Assembly: GCA_947396885.1 (NCBI GenBank)
Contig: OX377202.1
Span: 22,816,001-22,880,000, forward strand
Length of the DNA: 64,000 nt
Source of the DNA: Heligmosomoides polygyrus polygyrus
Lineage: Eukaryota > Nematoda > Chromadorea > Rhabditida > Heligmosomidae
Direction: 5' to 3'
Shown in pieces: positions 35,101 through 46,174 of the stretch. The notes below the pieces were generated by a model. It was not told where the DNA came from and made no database searches. It worked only from the letters and a program-made list of their open reading frames with translations. Position 1 is the stretch's first letter. Every line of letters starts with the position of its first letter. The position numbers and the translations under genes are program-made.

Positions 35101-38100
35101 CGGATTTCCTTTAAGTTTACCAGAGCACACTTCTTCCTAATAAATATTTTAAGGTTAGCCCCAGGCAACCAAAACTGCTTCTCAAATCAAGGGCATAGAA
35201 GAGTGAAGAGTGAAGAGTGAAGCGCAATAACTGTACAGGGTGCGGTGTTTAAATCCGGACAAACTAACATTTTCTTTAAAAAAAATTATTAACACAAGGT
35301 TCAAAAGAAATTGTCAATTTTTGCATCTAAATAGAGGACGATCTCAAGGTTAAAATCACTCAATATAGGTCTCGTCAGCAGCAACGACCTCCTCCATCCT
35401 CCTCAGCCTAAAGCGCTCGCACGCTCTCTTTAAAAGAGCGCGGTCTACTTGTCGAGAACGACTGTTTTGCAGTATTAGTTGGTAGAATGCTTATTTGTGT
35501 TGTTGTAAACATATGTTCAGCCTTTATGTGCCTTAGCTCTAGCCTTTTATGTCTTAGCTTTAACCGATGTGTGCTTTAGCTCTCCGTCTAAATCGATCAA
35601 CGCCTATGTTGTTGTTTTCAAGTGCGTGCCTCGCAGCTATCGGGCAGTCCGATCGGAATGCGTTCAGGCGAGCTCCTCCATTTAATGCTTACCGTCGTTC
35701 GAGCCTATCGGTTCGTCGTTGAAGTCTTTTCTATTTTTGGTCAAGTTTTTGTAATTGTCTATTTCTATTTCTTCAGCCTTTTTGGACCGATTTGATATTC
35801 TCAAGTTGTGTTGTGGAAGCACGTTTTTTTCTGAAGTTATTCTCAAGTATTGGTGCTATTTCATTTGTAGTCTAATTTATTCATCATCGATTTATTATAA
35901 TGTTTGTAATGTGGTTTAATTACCCATGTTTGAGGTAAATCTTGCTTTTATGGACTCGTGTACTTTATACCACCGCGTGGCGTGGTTTCTCCTAAAACCA
36001 TCTAAGGCGAGAAGTACTCAAGTCGGACGTAACAGCTGGTCAAGTTCTAGTCAAGTCGGACTTTGGCCATTACCTCGAACACACACACACAAACACACAT
36101 ATACCGAGGGTGAGAGAACCACCCTATTGCGACACTGCATTTGTGATTGCCCCTTTCAATAGCAGAGCGAGGAGGCGTGACATTAGGGTGCCTCGTCTCG
36201 TTAGCAAGGCTATCGACTACGCTACATACATACTATTCCACGGGGTCCAAATCCGGGATATTCGGGGGCCACAACTCCTTGGACCAAAACATGTCCAAGT
36301 TACCGGACTGCCAGTTTTGGACTAAACGACACGTGTGAGTGGGTGCGCCGTCCTGCTGGAAGACATGACCTCCCTGATGCTACTATCACCATACTCTTTT
36401 TCACTGAATTCTGCAAAACTCGGAGTTGAACGTCTTTAGTGAGAGTTTGTCCCTTCTCAGAAAAATGTGGCAGCATGACATCACCCTCACTGGGCACAAC
36501 ACCTTTTTGAGACGCGTTCCGGCGAATGGGCTCCTTGCTGGGTTTGTGGAACCATCCTTTGACTCTCAGAAGCACTCCACCTGGCGACAACATCGTAAAC
36601 TGTCTCTTGTCATGCAAATCTGAAGAAACTACGGTCCTTTGAATCTAAGTTTGGCCGGATTTAAGCGCCGCGCCCTGTAAACTCTTTTAGTACCCGACAA
36701 TGTAAATAGTGTTTGCCCTAACAATGAAATGAACACCTTGTTCGGAAGATTTTGTCCTTACAGCACTTAAAAATTAACTGTAAGGCATTCCTCTACATAA
36801 AAGGTGAAATTTTATGTAGTTTTTGTGTTTTTTCATTCAGGAAACAAAATTGTTCTATTACCCCATACAGCTCCCTTTCTCTTCAAAATGCTCTATCAGA
36901 TGGCAGATCTGGTAGTGGTGGTGCCTTATAAGCATACGAGGGTGCTGCGTCTCATATGAAAGTATCCGGCTCGGATAGCAGAGAGTGTGGGTTCGACTCA
37001 CGCTTAGTGCAAGAGTACTTTTATCGAAAGAAGGATTGAAGACCATTTAACCTTGAGTGCTTTGTCGACAGTTTCACGAGCACCAGAGAGCTCCATTACC
37101 ATCTCGAGAACTTTCTCGCGGTCCTTTTCATTGAGCCCTGCGTCTTCGAGCATCTGGAAAACCACGCGACTGGTGCGTTGTATCCTAGTGGAACGGTGAA
37201 TCGTTTAATCAAGCACCGTCAGTGCTCTGACTATTTGTCTTACTGTATCGCACTTTGAGTGGGCCACATCATCAAGTAAATACAGCAGAACTGCCTACCT
37301 TAGGAACGGGCATGATTTGCTCTTCGGCATCGTCCTTGTAGAAGGGAAACAACGACGGCGATAGAAATCCCTTTGGGTAGTTTCTTTCCGGCATGAGAGG
37401 AGCGACTCTTGGACTCAGTATACGCGCGTTCTTCCCTCCACTGAACGTGTTCACCATATCGAAGGCGTCCTTCAGGAAAGGTGGCACGTATACCTGTGAT
37501 ATGGCTGATTACTATTCCACTCGACAGTGCCATAGCGACGTCATGACAGAGGCTTTCCAATGGAATCGGCGATAAAATCAGACATGATTACCTCAGCCAG
37601 TTTTGGCTTCTGTTCATCTCCGGTCTCCATTACCAGATCATAGACCCTTTCACCGTACACCCGCGCTCCTGGCAGTTTTTCGTTACTCTCGAGGATCTTC
37701 GTAAGTTTCTCAACGTTCTTGTAGGTGGCCGACCATTTCGACGGTAAGTCTGTGGACGAGACCTTGCCGAACAGAGTGACGAACAGGCTCGCTACGCGTT
37801 GAACGGGGCTTTTCGTAGTAAGTTCGATCAGTGGTGGCAGGCGCGCTTGATTTTGCACCTGAAACTGCTCCGTTTGATGAAGCCTTTGAGCATGCAAGGG
37901 ATAGTACACTGGACACAATATCACCTGAATTACGTCCGACTTCACTGCCTGCGACACTACGAGCCGATGTGGACTGCGTTTCAAACGTTGTCTTCGGGCT
38001 GGCCGATTGGTGGCCTTCCTTCTCGAGTTTCTCCTTTTGGCCATTAACGGCTTGACGCTGTTGAAGTCCAGTCGCACTGCGTCTTTTATCCATCTGCTTG

Positions 38101-41100
38101 TCTCCACCGACTCTTGGACAAATGCCTTCCCTTCTATGCTTTGATCACTGAAGTGGATAATTATTTACAAGAATGAACCGCTTGCGAAGAACTGGTTATG
38201 CTTTAAAAGGTCGTGAAGGTCTAACAAGGAAAGGTTCCCAACCCATGGTGAGCTTTTGTGATTGGATTTTGACAGGATGTAGTGCCCTGTGAGCGGAGTC
38301 CAGAATTACGTTCAGTTTTTGCTGAACGCTTTTTTAAAGGTCTGGAAGAAGGTCTGAAGGCGTGCGCACAACTATTACCAACCCCTACGGCACCCCGTAG
38401 ATGTGCCTCGGTGGCGCAGCCGGTAAGAACGCCGCGGACGCCGAGAGGCTTTTGTGTTCGAGTCCGCGTGCTGCCAATGTTTTTGCACATATTAGTTTGT
38501 TGTTATTACGCTTTCTCACGATCACAGGAGGCGATTTTAGACCACCAATGCATAGAGCAAACCATGGCTGTCTACTTGCGCCTTCATATGTGCTAGTTTT
38601 TCAACTATTCACATCTGCTCACATATCATACAATATCACCAATGATACCGTAATCGTAATTGCACACAAATACGCTTACCTTACGGTTGAATATTATGAA
38701 TATGGGCCATATCGGTACGTAGGTGCACTAAAAATGTCGTTCTCATCTGAACGTGTTGTCAGCCGACTACTTCCTACCTTCACTTCTCCGACAAGGAGGG
38801 AGATTGCAGTTGCGGATGCCATAAAATGGCTCCTCCTGGACGTCAATTATAGAGATATCAACGGTCAGGAAGAAGACGTGGTACAGGTTCAGATGAAGTA
38901 TGATGAAAATAGGACCTTTCCACACCTATCCTCCAGTTGGTCTCATAGGTGCGTTTCGATGAGGAGGTGGATGTGATTGCAGATTATAAATGAGCCAGAC
39001 CTACCGACAGTTCTGCGCTCCAGTGTTGTGGCCGTGTCTGTCATACGCGTGGATGGCAGCTGCATGCGTTCACATAGGACCCTACTCGACACCTGCAGAT
39101 TCCGCGTTCAACGATGAAAAAGTGATCATTCCTTGCCAGTGAGAACATTGTTCGTCACTGACTTTTGTAAGATGCTGTTGGTGTGACAAGCAATTGTGTT
39201 TACTTGCTTCACAGATTTGTAGTACCATAGCTGTTATCTAGAAGACTTTTAATAATATAAGACTTTTAATTATATAATGTATTAGACTTTTTATTCCCAG
39301 AGAAAGGATATGGCGCAGATATGAATAGTTGAAAAACTATCACATATGGAGGCGCAATTAGACAGCCTTGGTTTGTTGTAAGCATTGATGGTCTAAAATT
39401 GCCTCCTGTGATCATGAGAAAGCGTAATAAATCCTAAATAAAACGTGTAAAAACATCGGCAGCACACGGACATGAACTGGTAAGCCTCGGTGCGCTCCTA
39501 CCAGGTGGCACCCATACCGACTGCGCGGCCAATGGCACATGTCGTGGGTGTAGTAGAGGTTGATGAGTGTTGCGCACACGTCTTCACACCTCCTTTTAAG
39601 GTCTCCAAAAAAGCGTTCAGCAAAAACTGACTGTGGTTCTGGACTCCGCGCACAGGGCCCTACATCCTGTCAAAACAACATCGCAAGAGTCACCATGCGT
39701 TGGGATCCTTTCCTTGTAAGGCCTGCGGCAGAGTTGTCGCCCTGCCGCCGTTACCCCGCGAATGTTAGAGTTAATGAAGTCGCAGTTCCTGACAGCTTTC
39801 ATCCGTCGTCCATTGCAACACACGGAGAGCGGTCACGCGACAATTGTCCCTTGGCGCGCCTCGAAGTACAGTTTTGGTATGGGTCTCACCACAGTAGGAG
39901 GGAAAAGGAACAGATCCAGGCATTGTACCGTACGACTCTAATGCAGATCTTACTAGTCCTAAAAATACAGTGTTCACTTCTCTGACTAGGCTTTCGACAA
40001 TGACTTCCAAAAAGACCTATCGTACATTATAGGGGACTGTCTGGGAAGCACTGTGAAATGACTTAAAATTTTCTGCGGGTACTGGGTAGGTAAAAACTTA
40101 CAAGAAACTGTAGCACACGAATGCATGCCGATAAGTGAAACTGACACTCTTGAATGAGCTTGTAATCCTTGCTTATAAATCAACACGTGAAATGATCCAA
40201 GTTTTACTATAGTTAGGTCCTAAAATCTGACCATCAGTTAGGTTTCTTGAAAGAAGCTGCAGGAAGCTTTCAGATGAATTATTCACTACAGTTGCAGCAG
40301 CAACTGGGTGGCCATATGTTGAGCGTTGCCGACTTTCAGGACAGGGTTGGAGAGTTGAAATCTGGAACTGGAACCGATTGCAGCGCGCAAATCCCGTTTC
40401 CAGAATCGGGTCCTCGACCCCTCTTCTAGAAGTTTGTATCGCTATCCAGTCGGCCACTCAGTCGCCGACGGCGACGTTGTAAATGATTCACCTGGATATA
40501 CCCTGCGGTTTTTTTTAGGAAACCTAAGAATTATCGTTTGCGATGATGTGACGAGAATTAGCGCATGAAATTAACTTTCAGAGTCAACTCCGAAACAGAG
40601 GAGCAAGGATGACTTTAAAGGGGTTCTGATAGAAGGAGACGTCTTATGCAAGGCAAAATTTAGATATTGGACATGAAAATCGGGGTTATTCCCAGTCACC
40701 TTGTAGAATTCTGGTGCTGCTTTGCCTTCAGCAAACACTTTGCTGTATTCTTCAAATCCTTCGTCGAACTAATTCTTCTGAGACATAACTTCAGTCGTTC
40801 AGCATCACCTAAATGGGCTTCTAAATAATAACGCATTGTATGGCTCACATGGGCTCACACAACTACGGTCCCCTCCCGTTATAACCGTTGAAATGAGGCG
40901 GATAAAATTGAGATATAAAAGCCGTTATGAGAGAATGGGGATCCGTATGACATCAGCATTCATAGTGGTGATATGCCTCTCTATGCAGTCGATTGTCTAA
41001 ATCACATTCGACCGATATTCGATTGGACTTAATGGAAGAAATGGTAGTTGTTCGAGACAATACGTTCTTCTATTGTGTTGTTCGATTATTAATGTCGTTT

Positions 41101-43295
41101 TTTCACGCTGATGGCGTGAACTGTATATTTTTATAGAGTGGTGATGGCTTCATTGTTATATAGTATTTTAAAAGTCAGACTTTCAAAAACTAAGCTTCAT
41201 TGGTAAAAATAAGTGGGAAAATTATGTTGAAAATTGTTAGAGCAAGGAAATGTATTGACAAATGTGCAAGCGAATACGCAAGACATGGCTTAGGTTTTAC
41301 AGAGAGCTCATTACATTATTACAGGAGGCGGAGCACGATCGGAGGACGAGCAGCGGAAGATTCGAGCCTAAGGACGCCTGAGGATGGGTCGACCTGTCGC
41401 CCTGCCAGCATCGCTCCCACCCTTCGGCTGGAGACTCCTTGCCCACCGATCGTGTGTCGTGTGCCTTATTCGTGTGTAAATAAATCATGCATAGATCATA
41501 AATCTATATCTCACTCGTGATTCCACCACCTATAACTGGTACCCTCAACTAAATGAACAACCAATGAGAGCATTAACGGCATATTTTAATGTTTACCTTC
41601 TGAAAGGGCAAAAATGTGGTGCAGACTCGAAAAAAAATTATGTGAAGTTGAAGTGAAAAAATGGTGTGAACTGCTTTAGAGCCAGTGTCAGCGTTGCTTC
41701 GCTCGTTTTCGCTCTGGAAATTTCAGTTTGCAAGAGAAAGGAGTTGTTCGAAACTAAGCTGCGCTTGAGAACTATAGAGATGGCAGGTAAGCTTGATATA
41801 TATAATTCAACTTCACAGTTGCATCTACAACTTGGTTACGTGGAAAAACTGGATTTTTGGGTTCCTTACAAATTAAAGGAAATCAATCTCACCTAACGCA
41901 TTAGCATGCGAGGGTATAGTTTATTTTGAGCTGCTTCCAGGAAACCGAACTATTGATTAGAATGTATGCTGTCGTCAACCTTCGAAATTGAACGAAGAGA
42001 GCAATAAAAAACTCCCTGAACTAGCCAATCGAAAAATGAGTGAGGTTCCATTGTGGTAATGCCAGACCAAACCTATTTCAGATTACCATTTGTTTTCGTT
42101 CTCTTAAAAACCATATGAGTGGTAAAACGGTTTTCGGTTTTTTTACGGTTTTCAACCCGGTCAAGAAAAAAGACATTGATATGTTGGAGAACGTTCAAAA
42201 TGATTTTACCCGAACTTTCCCAATGAGATGCTTTGACGTAGATTATTCGCAAATCCCAAACGGCAGAGAAAGAAATAGGATACTTGTACTCAAATCTCTG
42301 ATGTGTAAAAGGCAGGTTGCTGATCTCAAAACGCTTTCAAGATTCTCACGGGCAAACTCCACATAAGCCCTTCACATTTCTTCGGTGGTCAAGTAGTAAG
42401 AACAAGAAGAAGTAGGCTCCGTCTTCAGGATCGCATTGCAAAAACCACGATCAGATCTTCATTTTCGACATATAGAAGGCTGCGGGAGCTCAACTCCCTG
42501 CATGCGGAAAACGAAAATCCATGCATGTCTTCAAGAAATTGCTGTTGACTAAATTCTGCTGTTGACTGAATTCTGTTCACAGCTGCCTTCAGAATTACAG
42601 GTGCCTCATGTCTACGTCTGGTTGTTGTTTTGTGACTTTTTTGATAGAACTTGTTGCTTTTTCTAATTTGTCTCGGGAATGTCATACTTACGCTCTGAAT
42701 AAATAAATAAAAAAATAAATAAATAAATAAAACGTTTGCTTCCGATTAAGCTGTTAAAAATGTGTTCCAGCTGTTCTTCGCATCTGAAAACCGAGGGTTC
42801 TTCGAACATGGAATTTTTCAACTTACCGAGACATGGAAAAAGGTCATTCAACAAACTGGCCAACATATCATTGACTAATTTTTGTTGTTGATAAGAATAA
42901 ATTCACTTTGAAAAACATGAAAAAACTACAGTAATTATCGAACAATCCCATATGTTTCCCAATTGAATGTCCACTCAGTCGGGAAGAGAACTTTGGAAAC
43001 ATGTGAGGGCACAAAAAAAAACTATTAAAAATGCGCGAAAGCTCGTTCCGGCTATCTGGCTTTTGTGACTTTAGCTTAGTTTATCCATCTGCATCTTTCA
43101 TCAAGACAATAAAAAACCCGAAGTAACCCTCGCAACCTCACCGCTTCCGATGTTGTGCAACAACTCCTTCGCCATCTGTGCCATCAACGCCTTTACTGCG
43201 AAGAAATACCAGTTTCTATGAATGTTCTTGACCTTTTCGAGGCTTCTCTCATCCAGGGCCAGTTTCTCATATTCTTCCTTCTGTTCGTTCTTGGC
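26192..43295 (-). CDS. MLT-10-like moulting-cycle family gene B
   Basis: Ten exons join in frame (602 codons plus stop, 5' end missing): 43295-43142, 40808-40700, 38147-37934, 37858-37592, 37493-37299, 37153-37052, 34322-34263, 32179-32059, 26857-26745 and 26665-26192. Landmarks: NIHRNWYFFAVKALMAQMAKELL, RLKRSPHRLVVS, NARILSPRVAPLMPE with FPFYKDDAEEQIMP, LNEKDREKVLEMVMELSGAR, FERLRASL, NALWHSIAELA, and a last exon of prolines every five residues (NPAVLSPWVLSPAV, SPNIFSP). Exon phases equal those of gene A, and lengths 267/195/102/60/121/113 are identical in both. Family knowledge: Moulting_cycle proteins, nematode-specific, tied to cuticle renewal. A candidate extra 5' exon of 13 codons is 43590-43552 (NAYIETMPPLSLK, phase 0). 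The last acceptor is AAG where gene C has CAG. The roughly 17 kb of introns hold mariner, hAT-like, maT-like and Tc5-like elements. Confidence 0.85.
27049..27113. repeat. 18-bp inverted repeat made from SINE-body sequence
   Basis: CCCCGGAGGGATGAATGG at 27049-27066 and its exact complement at 27096-27113. Both match the CCCCGGAGGGATGGAAGG part of the SINE body, so this is a rearranged SINE relic. The duplicate near 63100-63150 keeps a weaker version. Confidence 0.65.
27800..29051 (+). mobile_element. degenerate mariner, complete to both ends
   Basis: TA at 27798-27799 and 29052-29053 flanks TIRs that share CGGAAATTAA then GCAGGTTTT (27808 onward, and the complement ending about 29043). Length about 1.25 kb is normal for mariner. 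Translation in shifting frames gives YEFKLGRTAAETTRNVNQ, then LRNKNEPFLDHIV, then YDEERILYNN, then HQKKIVITVCWSASGLIH, then LLHDNARPHV, then EYHFFKHL. Several frame changes make it dead. The aligned sequence at about 63800 lacks it, giving an empty site. Confidence 0.88.
29141..32058. other. intron of gene B, GC-rich patches, no gene seen
   Basis: The region has open but unrecognised frames at 29034-29439, and a C run at 29410-29423. Two patches dense in GCGCGC/GCGACG words (about 30175-30310 and 31030-31270) look like inverted-repeat relics. Around 30826-30905 there is a partial copy of the CGTGATCAG-plus-C-run repeat best seen at 44219-44441. No exon of the MLT-10-like family was found here. 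Confidence 0.4.
32394..33453. mobile_element. non-autonomous hAT-like element with 8-bp target duplication
   Basis: CTACTCAG occurs at 32386-32393 and again at 33454-33461, exactly bordering inverted termini CAGGGATGTGCGGA and CAGGGGTCTGCGGAG. An 8-bp duplication with a CAGGG-type terminus is diagnostic of the hAT superfamily. Subterminal TTCCGTTTCCG-like words occur at both ends. The 1,060-bp interior has no transposase, so it is non-autonomous. It lies between two exons of gene B. Confidence 0.85.
33454..34262. other. intron of gene B with a GC-rich block
   Basis: A block rich in CGCCGCGAT/ATCGCGGCG words spans about 33835-34175, bordered by CTCATCGCCGCGATTCCATC at 33833 and CTCATCGCTGCGATTCAAT near 34157. 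It has open frames on both strands caused by base composition. No gene recognised. Confidence 0.4.
34323..35233. other. intron of gene B, no gene seen
   Basis: There is a small inverted repeat at about 34408-34450 (AGTGGCGATCTAGAG and its near-complement CTCTAGGTCGCCACT). Otherwise AT-rich sequence without recognisable coding or repeat structure. Confidence 0.4.
35236..36677 (-). mobile_element. maT-like Tc1/mariner element, disrupted by about 0.7 kb
   Basis: TIRs CAGGGTGCGGTGTTTAAATCC (first at 35236) and the complement of CAGGGCGCGGCGCTTAAATCC (ending 36677) are bordered by TA at 35234-35235 and 36678-36679. On the minus strand, 36617-36170 encodes the middle of a transposase: MLSPGGVLLRVKGW, IRRNASQKGV, LPAGRRTHSH (a decayed QQDGAPTHT), and WPPNIPDLDPVEYYV after a frameshift. 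The C-terminus (KRACERFRLRRMEEVVAADE) appears only at 35460-35370, so about 0.7 kb of unrelated sequence interrupts it. Pseudogene. Confidence 0.8.
38225..39716 (+). mobile_element. Tc5-like transposon, copy 1, with about 400-bp TIRs
   Basis: TAA at 38222-38224 and 39717-39719 (a TNA target) flanks termini CAAGGAAAGGTTCCCAACC and the complement of CAAGGAAAGGATCCCAACG, close to what I recall of C. elegans Tc5. Arms run to about 38625 and from about 39310. The interior encodes, in the plus direction at about 38990-39210, a transposase C-terminus: LPTVLRS, FNDEKVIIPCQ, a TGA, then LTFVRCCWCDKQLC, a zinc-ribbon-like tail. An upstream 38640-38976 ORF (EIAVADAIKWLLLDVNYRDINGQ within it) is unrecognised. 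It lies in an intron of gene B. Confidence 0.8.
38404..38475 (+). ncRNA. tRNA-like pol III promoter segment in a Tc5-like TIR
   Basis: TGGCGCAGCCGG (a perfect TRGCNNAGYNGG A box) near 38411 and TGTTCGAGTCC (close to GGTTCGANTCC) near 38454 are spaced as in a tRNA. The fold is not a clean tRNA, so I call it tRNA-like only. The opposite arm carries the inverted copy at about 39463-39530, and the 48603 element has equivalents at about 48787-48858 and 49795-49875. Confidence 0.6.
42030..42731 (+). pseudogene. CR1/jockey-like LINE, 3' end
   Basis: The ORF 42040-42366 ends in the typical post-RT segment: FNPVKKKDIDMLENVQNDFTR, CFDVDYSQIPNGRERNRI, LKSLMCKRQVADL. After a frameshift comes a RLRLQDRIAKTTIRSSF-type tail (about 42420-42480). 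The fragment stops in an AATAAA-rich run at 42698-42731, the usual end of this LINE type. Severely 5' truncated. Confidence 0.72.
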
Positions 43296-44218
43296 CTAGA
43301 AGTACTACTGTACTTTGAACAGAACCTGGTCAACAACAAACTAGCTTGGAGTAAATCAAGTTGTCAGAAGTAAATAGAAAGGCATGCGAAAATTGTTTAT
43401 TACTTCCTGAATAGCCTCGAACTGTGACGAGTTTCCTTAAACCTTTTTATACCATAAACTTGAAAAAATATTGTAAAATTTAGAACTCGTTGCATTCGGT
43501 CTAAATAAAATGTGATAACGTGGTTTCTAACCCGCACAACTAATTCTCCACCTTCAAGCTCAATGGAGGCATGGTTTCAATATATGCGTTCTAAACCAAA
43601 CACTGTTCAAATGAATGTGAATCTATTTAGGGCCGAAATAACCACTTTTTAAAATGAGCGAAACAATGCTTTGTTTCAAAATGTTCACTGAAAACTCACC
43701 CGCGTGGTGAATATAATATTATTTTAGTGAGAGTTAAATTCGTGGGGTTTCTGCAAAACCAATGCATTTAGGTTTAGCTAATGGTCTTCGATAGCAAAAT
43801 AGGTACATAGGGAGTTTATGCCCACGACACCGATAGGGGTGGGATAAACGCGGCTCAAGCCAATCAAAGCATTGATTGAACCGGCTACCGAGTAGAAAAA
43901 GTAGTAGCATACCGCTGACTCCTATCAACTTTAATATTCATTCATGCTTTATAGAGAATGCATTCTCTACTTCTTAGGTCCTCTTCTTCCATGTAGTGAG
44001 TTACTTGGTCTCATGCTTTAGTAGAAATCCCTGGATACTGTAGACGTTACAAATGTTTTTAAGTGATGTGGAAGCTTAGTCTTGTTGTGAGAATAGTTGT
44101 TTCTACGAAAAGTCAAATGCTTTTCACATAGAGATGTTTCTCTTGATATGAGCTCATATAAAAGAAACTATCGGCACTATTGTACTCCAGGACTCCAGAG
44201 GTGGAGGAGAGATAAAAA

Positions 44219-44441
44219 AATCACCCAAAGTTTTCCCAGGAGGGCTATTTGGAGAGCTGATCACGAATTTGACATTCATTTTTTGTTTCACGCTAGAGTA
44301 GGAAAGATTACAGTAGGTATAGGTGACTAGGGTCATGGTCACCGATTTTGCCTAAACTCCAGCGTAAAACGGAAAATGAATGTCAGGTTCGTGATCAGCA
44401 CCCCAAATAACCCCCCCCCCAGGCAAACTTTGGGCGAAATC
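44219..44441. mobile_element. inverted-repeat MITE with a C-run arm
   Basis: CACCCAAAGTTTTCCCAGG, GCTGATCACGAATTTGACAT (left arm to about 44285) pair with ATGTCAGGTTCGTGATCAGC and CAGGCAAACTTTGGGCG (right arm 44371-44441). The right arm contains a run of C at 44409-44419. Single-arm relatives with GTGATCAG or GTGACAAGC next to C runs occur near 30835, 57195-57290 and 58270-58345. Confidence 0.65.
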
Positions 44442-45895
44442 GGAGATTATGGCCTTGGCAGCCTTAGTCATCCGCACCTACCGTAACCTATCGTAAACAG
44501 CCGAAATTTTGTAAAACCCCTGGACGAAGTTTGGGTGAAATTTTTTTCGACCTTTCCTCGACGTCTGGAGTTCCGAAAATACAATAGTGCTGAGCTATCT
44601 ATATAACCACAGCGTTCCGGCTCCGAATGCTCTCAATTCTCTCCATGGGTCTTGATGTGGGGTCGATCACCTTTTCTTTTTAAATATTCTTCTTCCTTCA
44701 CTTGCCGGATCACCGTTAACTAATACGATAAGAATATGATGTTCATCGAAAAATTGTGGCCTTTTCTACTTGAGAGATGCTGCAGAGATAAATTTTTATC
44801 AGAAATTAGTAGCAGGCAGAGCGGTCTTTCGACTTTGTTAGAGTATGTTTATTTTGTTTTGGAGAACGCCCAATTTTGTTGGAAAAGTGTCCCACCTGAA
44901 GTGATGGAGTACTGTCGAACAAAGCAGTTCGAATCCGAGCTAGTTCCGTCGCAGTGAAACGATTGTTCAGTGTGTCAGATATTAAGTTAAAAAGTGAATG
45001 ATTGAACGTCGCGGGGCGGCTTGTGAGTCGAAAAAACCAAAAGACCAAGAAACCACACTCGATCAGAAGTGATGCGGGTGTATGTCATCACGTGGAAAAC
45101 TGGAATTCGATGCAGTTTCCGCCCTAAACAAAAAGCTGCTCGGAAGTCGGCCCGGTAACTGAAATGGATGTTGGAAAACGGTTGAACGTAATCTCATTTT
45201 CTCTGAGAGCCTCCTCAATCGTTCTACTTATGCGTTGAAAATGTCTCTGCAGAAGGGGAACTTTTTAGCAATAGCGGTTGGACGGCCTGAACGGCGCGCT
45301 TTGAAGAGCTCCAAAAGGCACAAGCTTTCATAGGGTTAAGCGGTAGGGCGGTTCTAAACCCAACGGCGCTACTGAAATAAGCAAAGAATAATGGCACTTA
45401 ATGCTGTCTTACCAGTGCATAGTAAGCTTTCCCAGAAGCGCCTTGGTGGTCACCATGTGTATGACACTCTCCCATTCCTCGAATCACCTTCACATGCACA
45501 AATTTTTGCCGTTCAACACCATTCTTTCGTCTCGCTGAATATGGCCTCTTCACAGCTGATAACTCCCTCATTTACCTTGTCGCGTGCCAGAGTGGCTCAG
45601 TTGGCATTCCTCGCTCACGGAACACGAGACTGTCATAGACCTTCGTTCAGGACCCTCATGAAGAGCTACGCTCAGAATTTTATTGAGAACCGTACTATTG
45701 ATGTTCCTTTACTATTCCTTCCGCTATGCCAAGCCAGTCGTGGACCTCGCCCAGCGAAGATCAACGATTCCCGTGTTACAAAGTCACTCCATCTAAGACT
45801 TCGCCGCCATATCCAACTGCACTAACCCTTCAATGTAATACAAATTCAGAAATTCTGGTTGGGCTGTTTACGTACAGGATACACATAAAAGAGAA

Positions 45896-46174
45896 AAAGG
45901 ACGGCCTTAGCCAATATCTTTTGGGATGCCCCACTCAATCTACTTCTACGGGATGTCGTGGAGGGGTTGAATGCGTGTTGGACCATACGATGACATGCGG
46001 TGGCCAGCCGATGAACAAGTCAGCGCTCTATCCTTCCCAGACAAATCTGGTACCAATTCACCGACCCCGGAGAGATGGGAGGCTTCGTTGGCCTAGGCGG
46101 GAAATCCGAACCAGGAACTTGGTACCAGCTGCACGCGACACTCGGCGCCTCCTCCGACTGCGCTACATGCGCCT
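45896..46174 (-). repeat. tRNA-derived SINE, copy 8
   Basis: The minus-strand head at 46174 reads GGCGCATGTAGCGCAGTCGG, with a perfect A-box-like TAGCGCAGTCGG, then the B-box-like CTGGTTCGGATTT near 46103. The tail at the low-coordinate end has lost most TTTATCC units. Confidence 0.78.

Noticed and set aside
36900..37020. Possible tRNA (GGGTTCGACTC near 36990)
   Set aside because: A B-box-like word is present, but no A box at the right distance and no cloverleaf could be drawn.
39140..39142. Selenocysteine at the shared TGA
   Set aside because: No evidence for a SECIS element was looked for or seen, and both copies have other disabling changes, so inherited nonsense is simpler.
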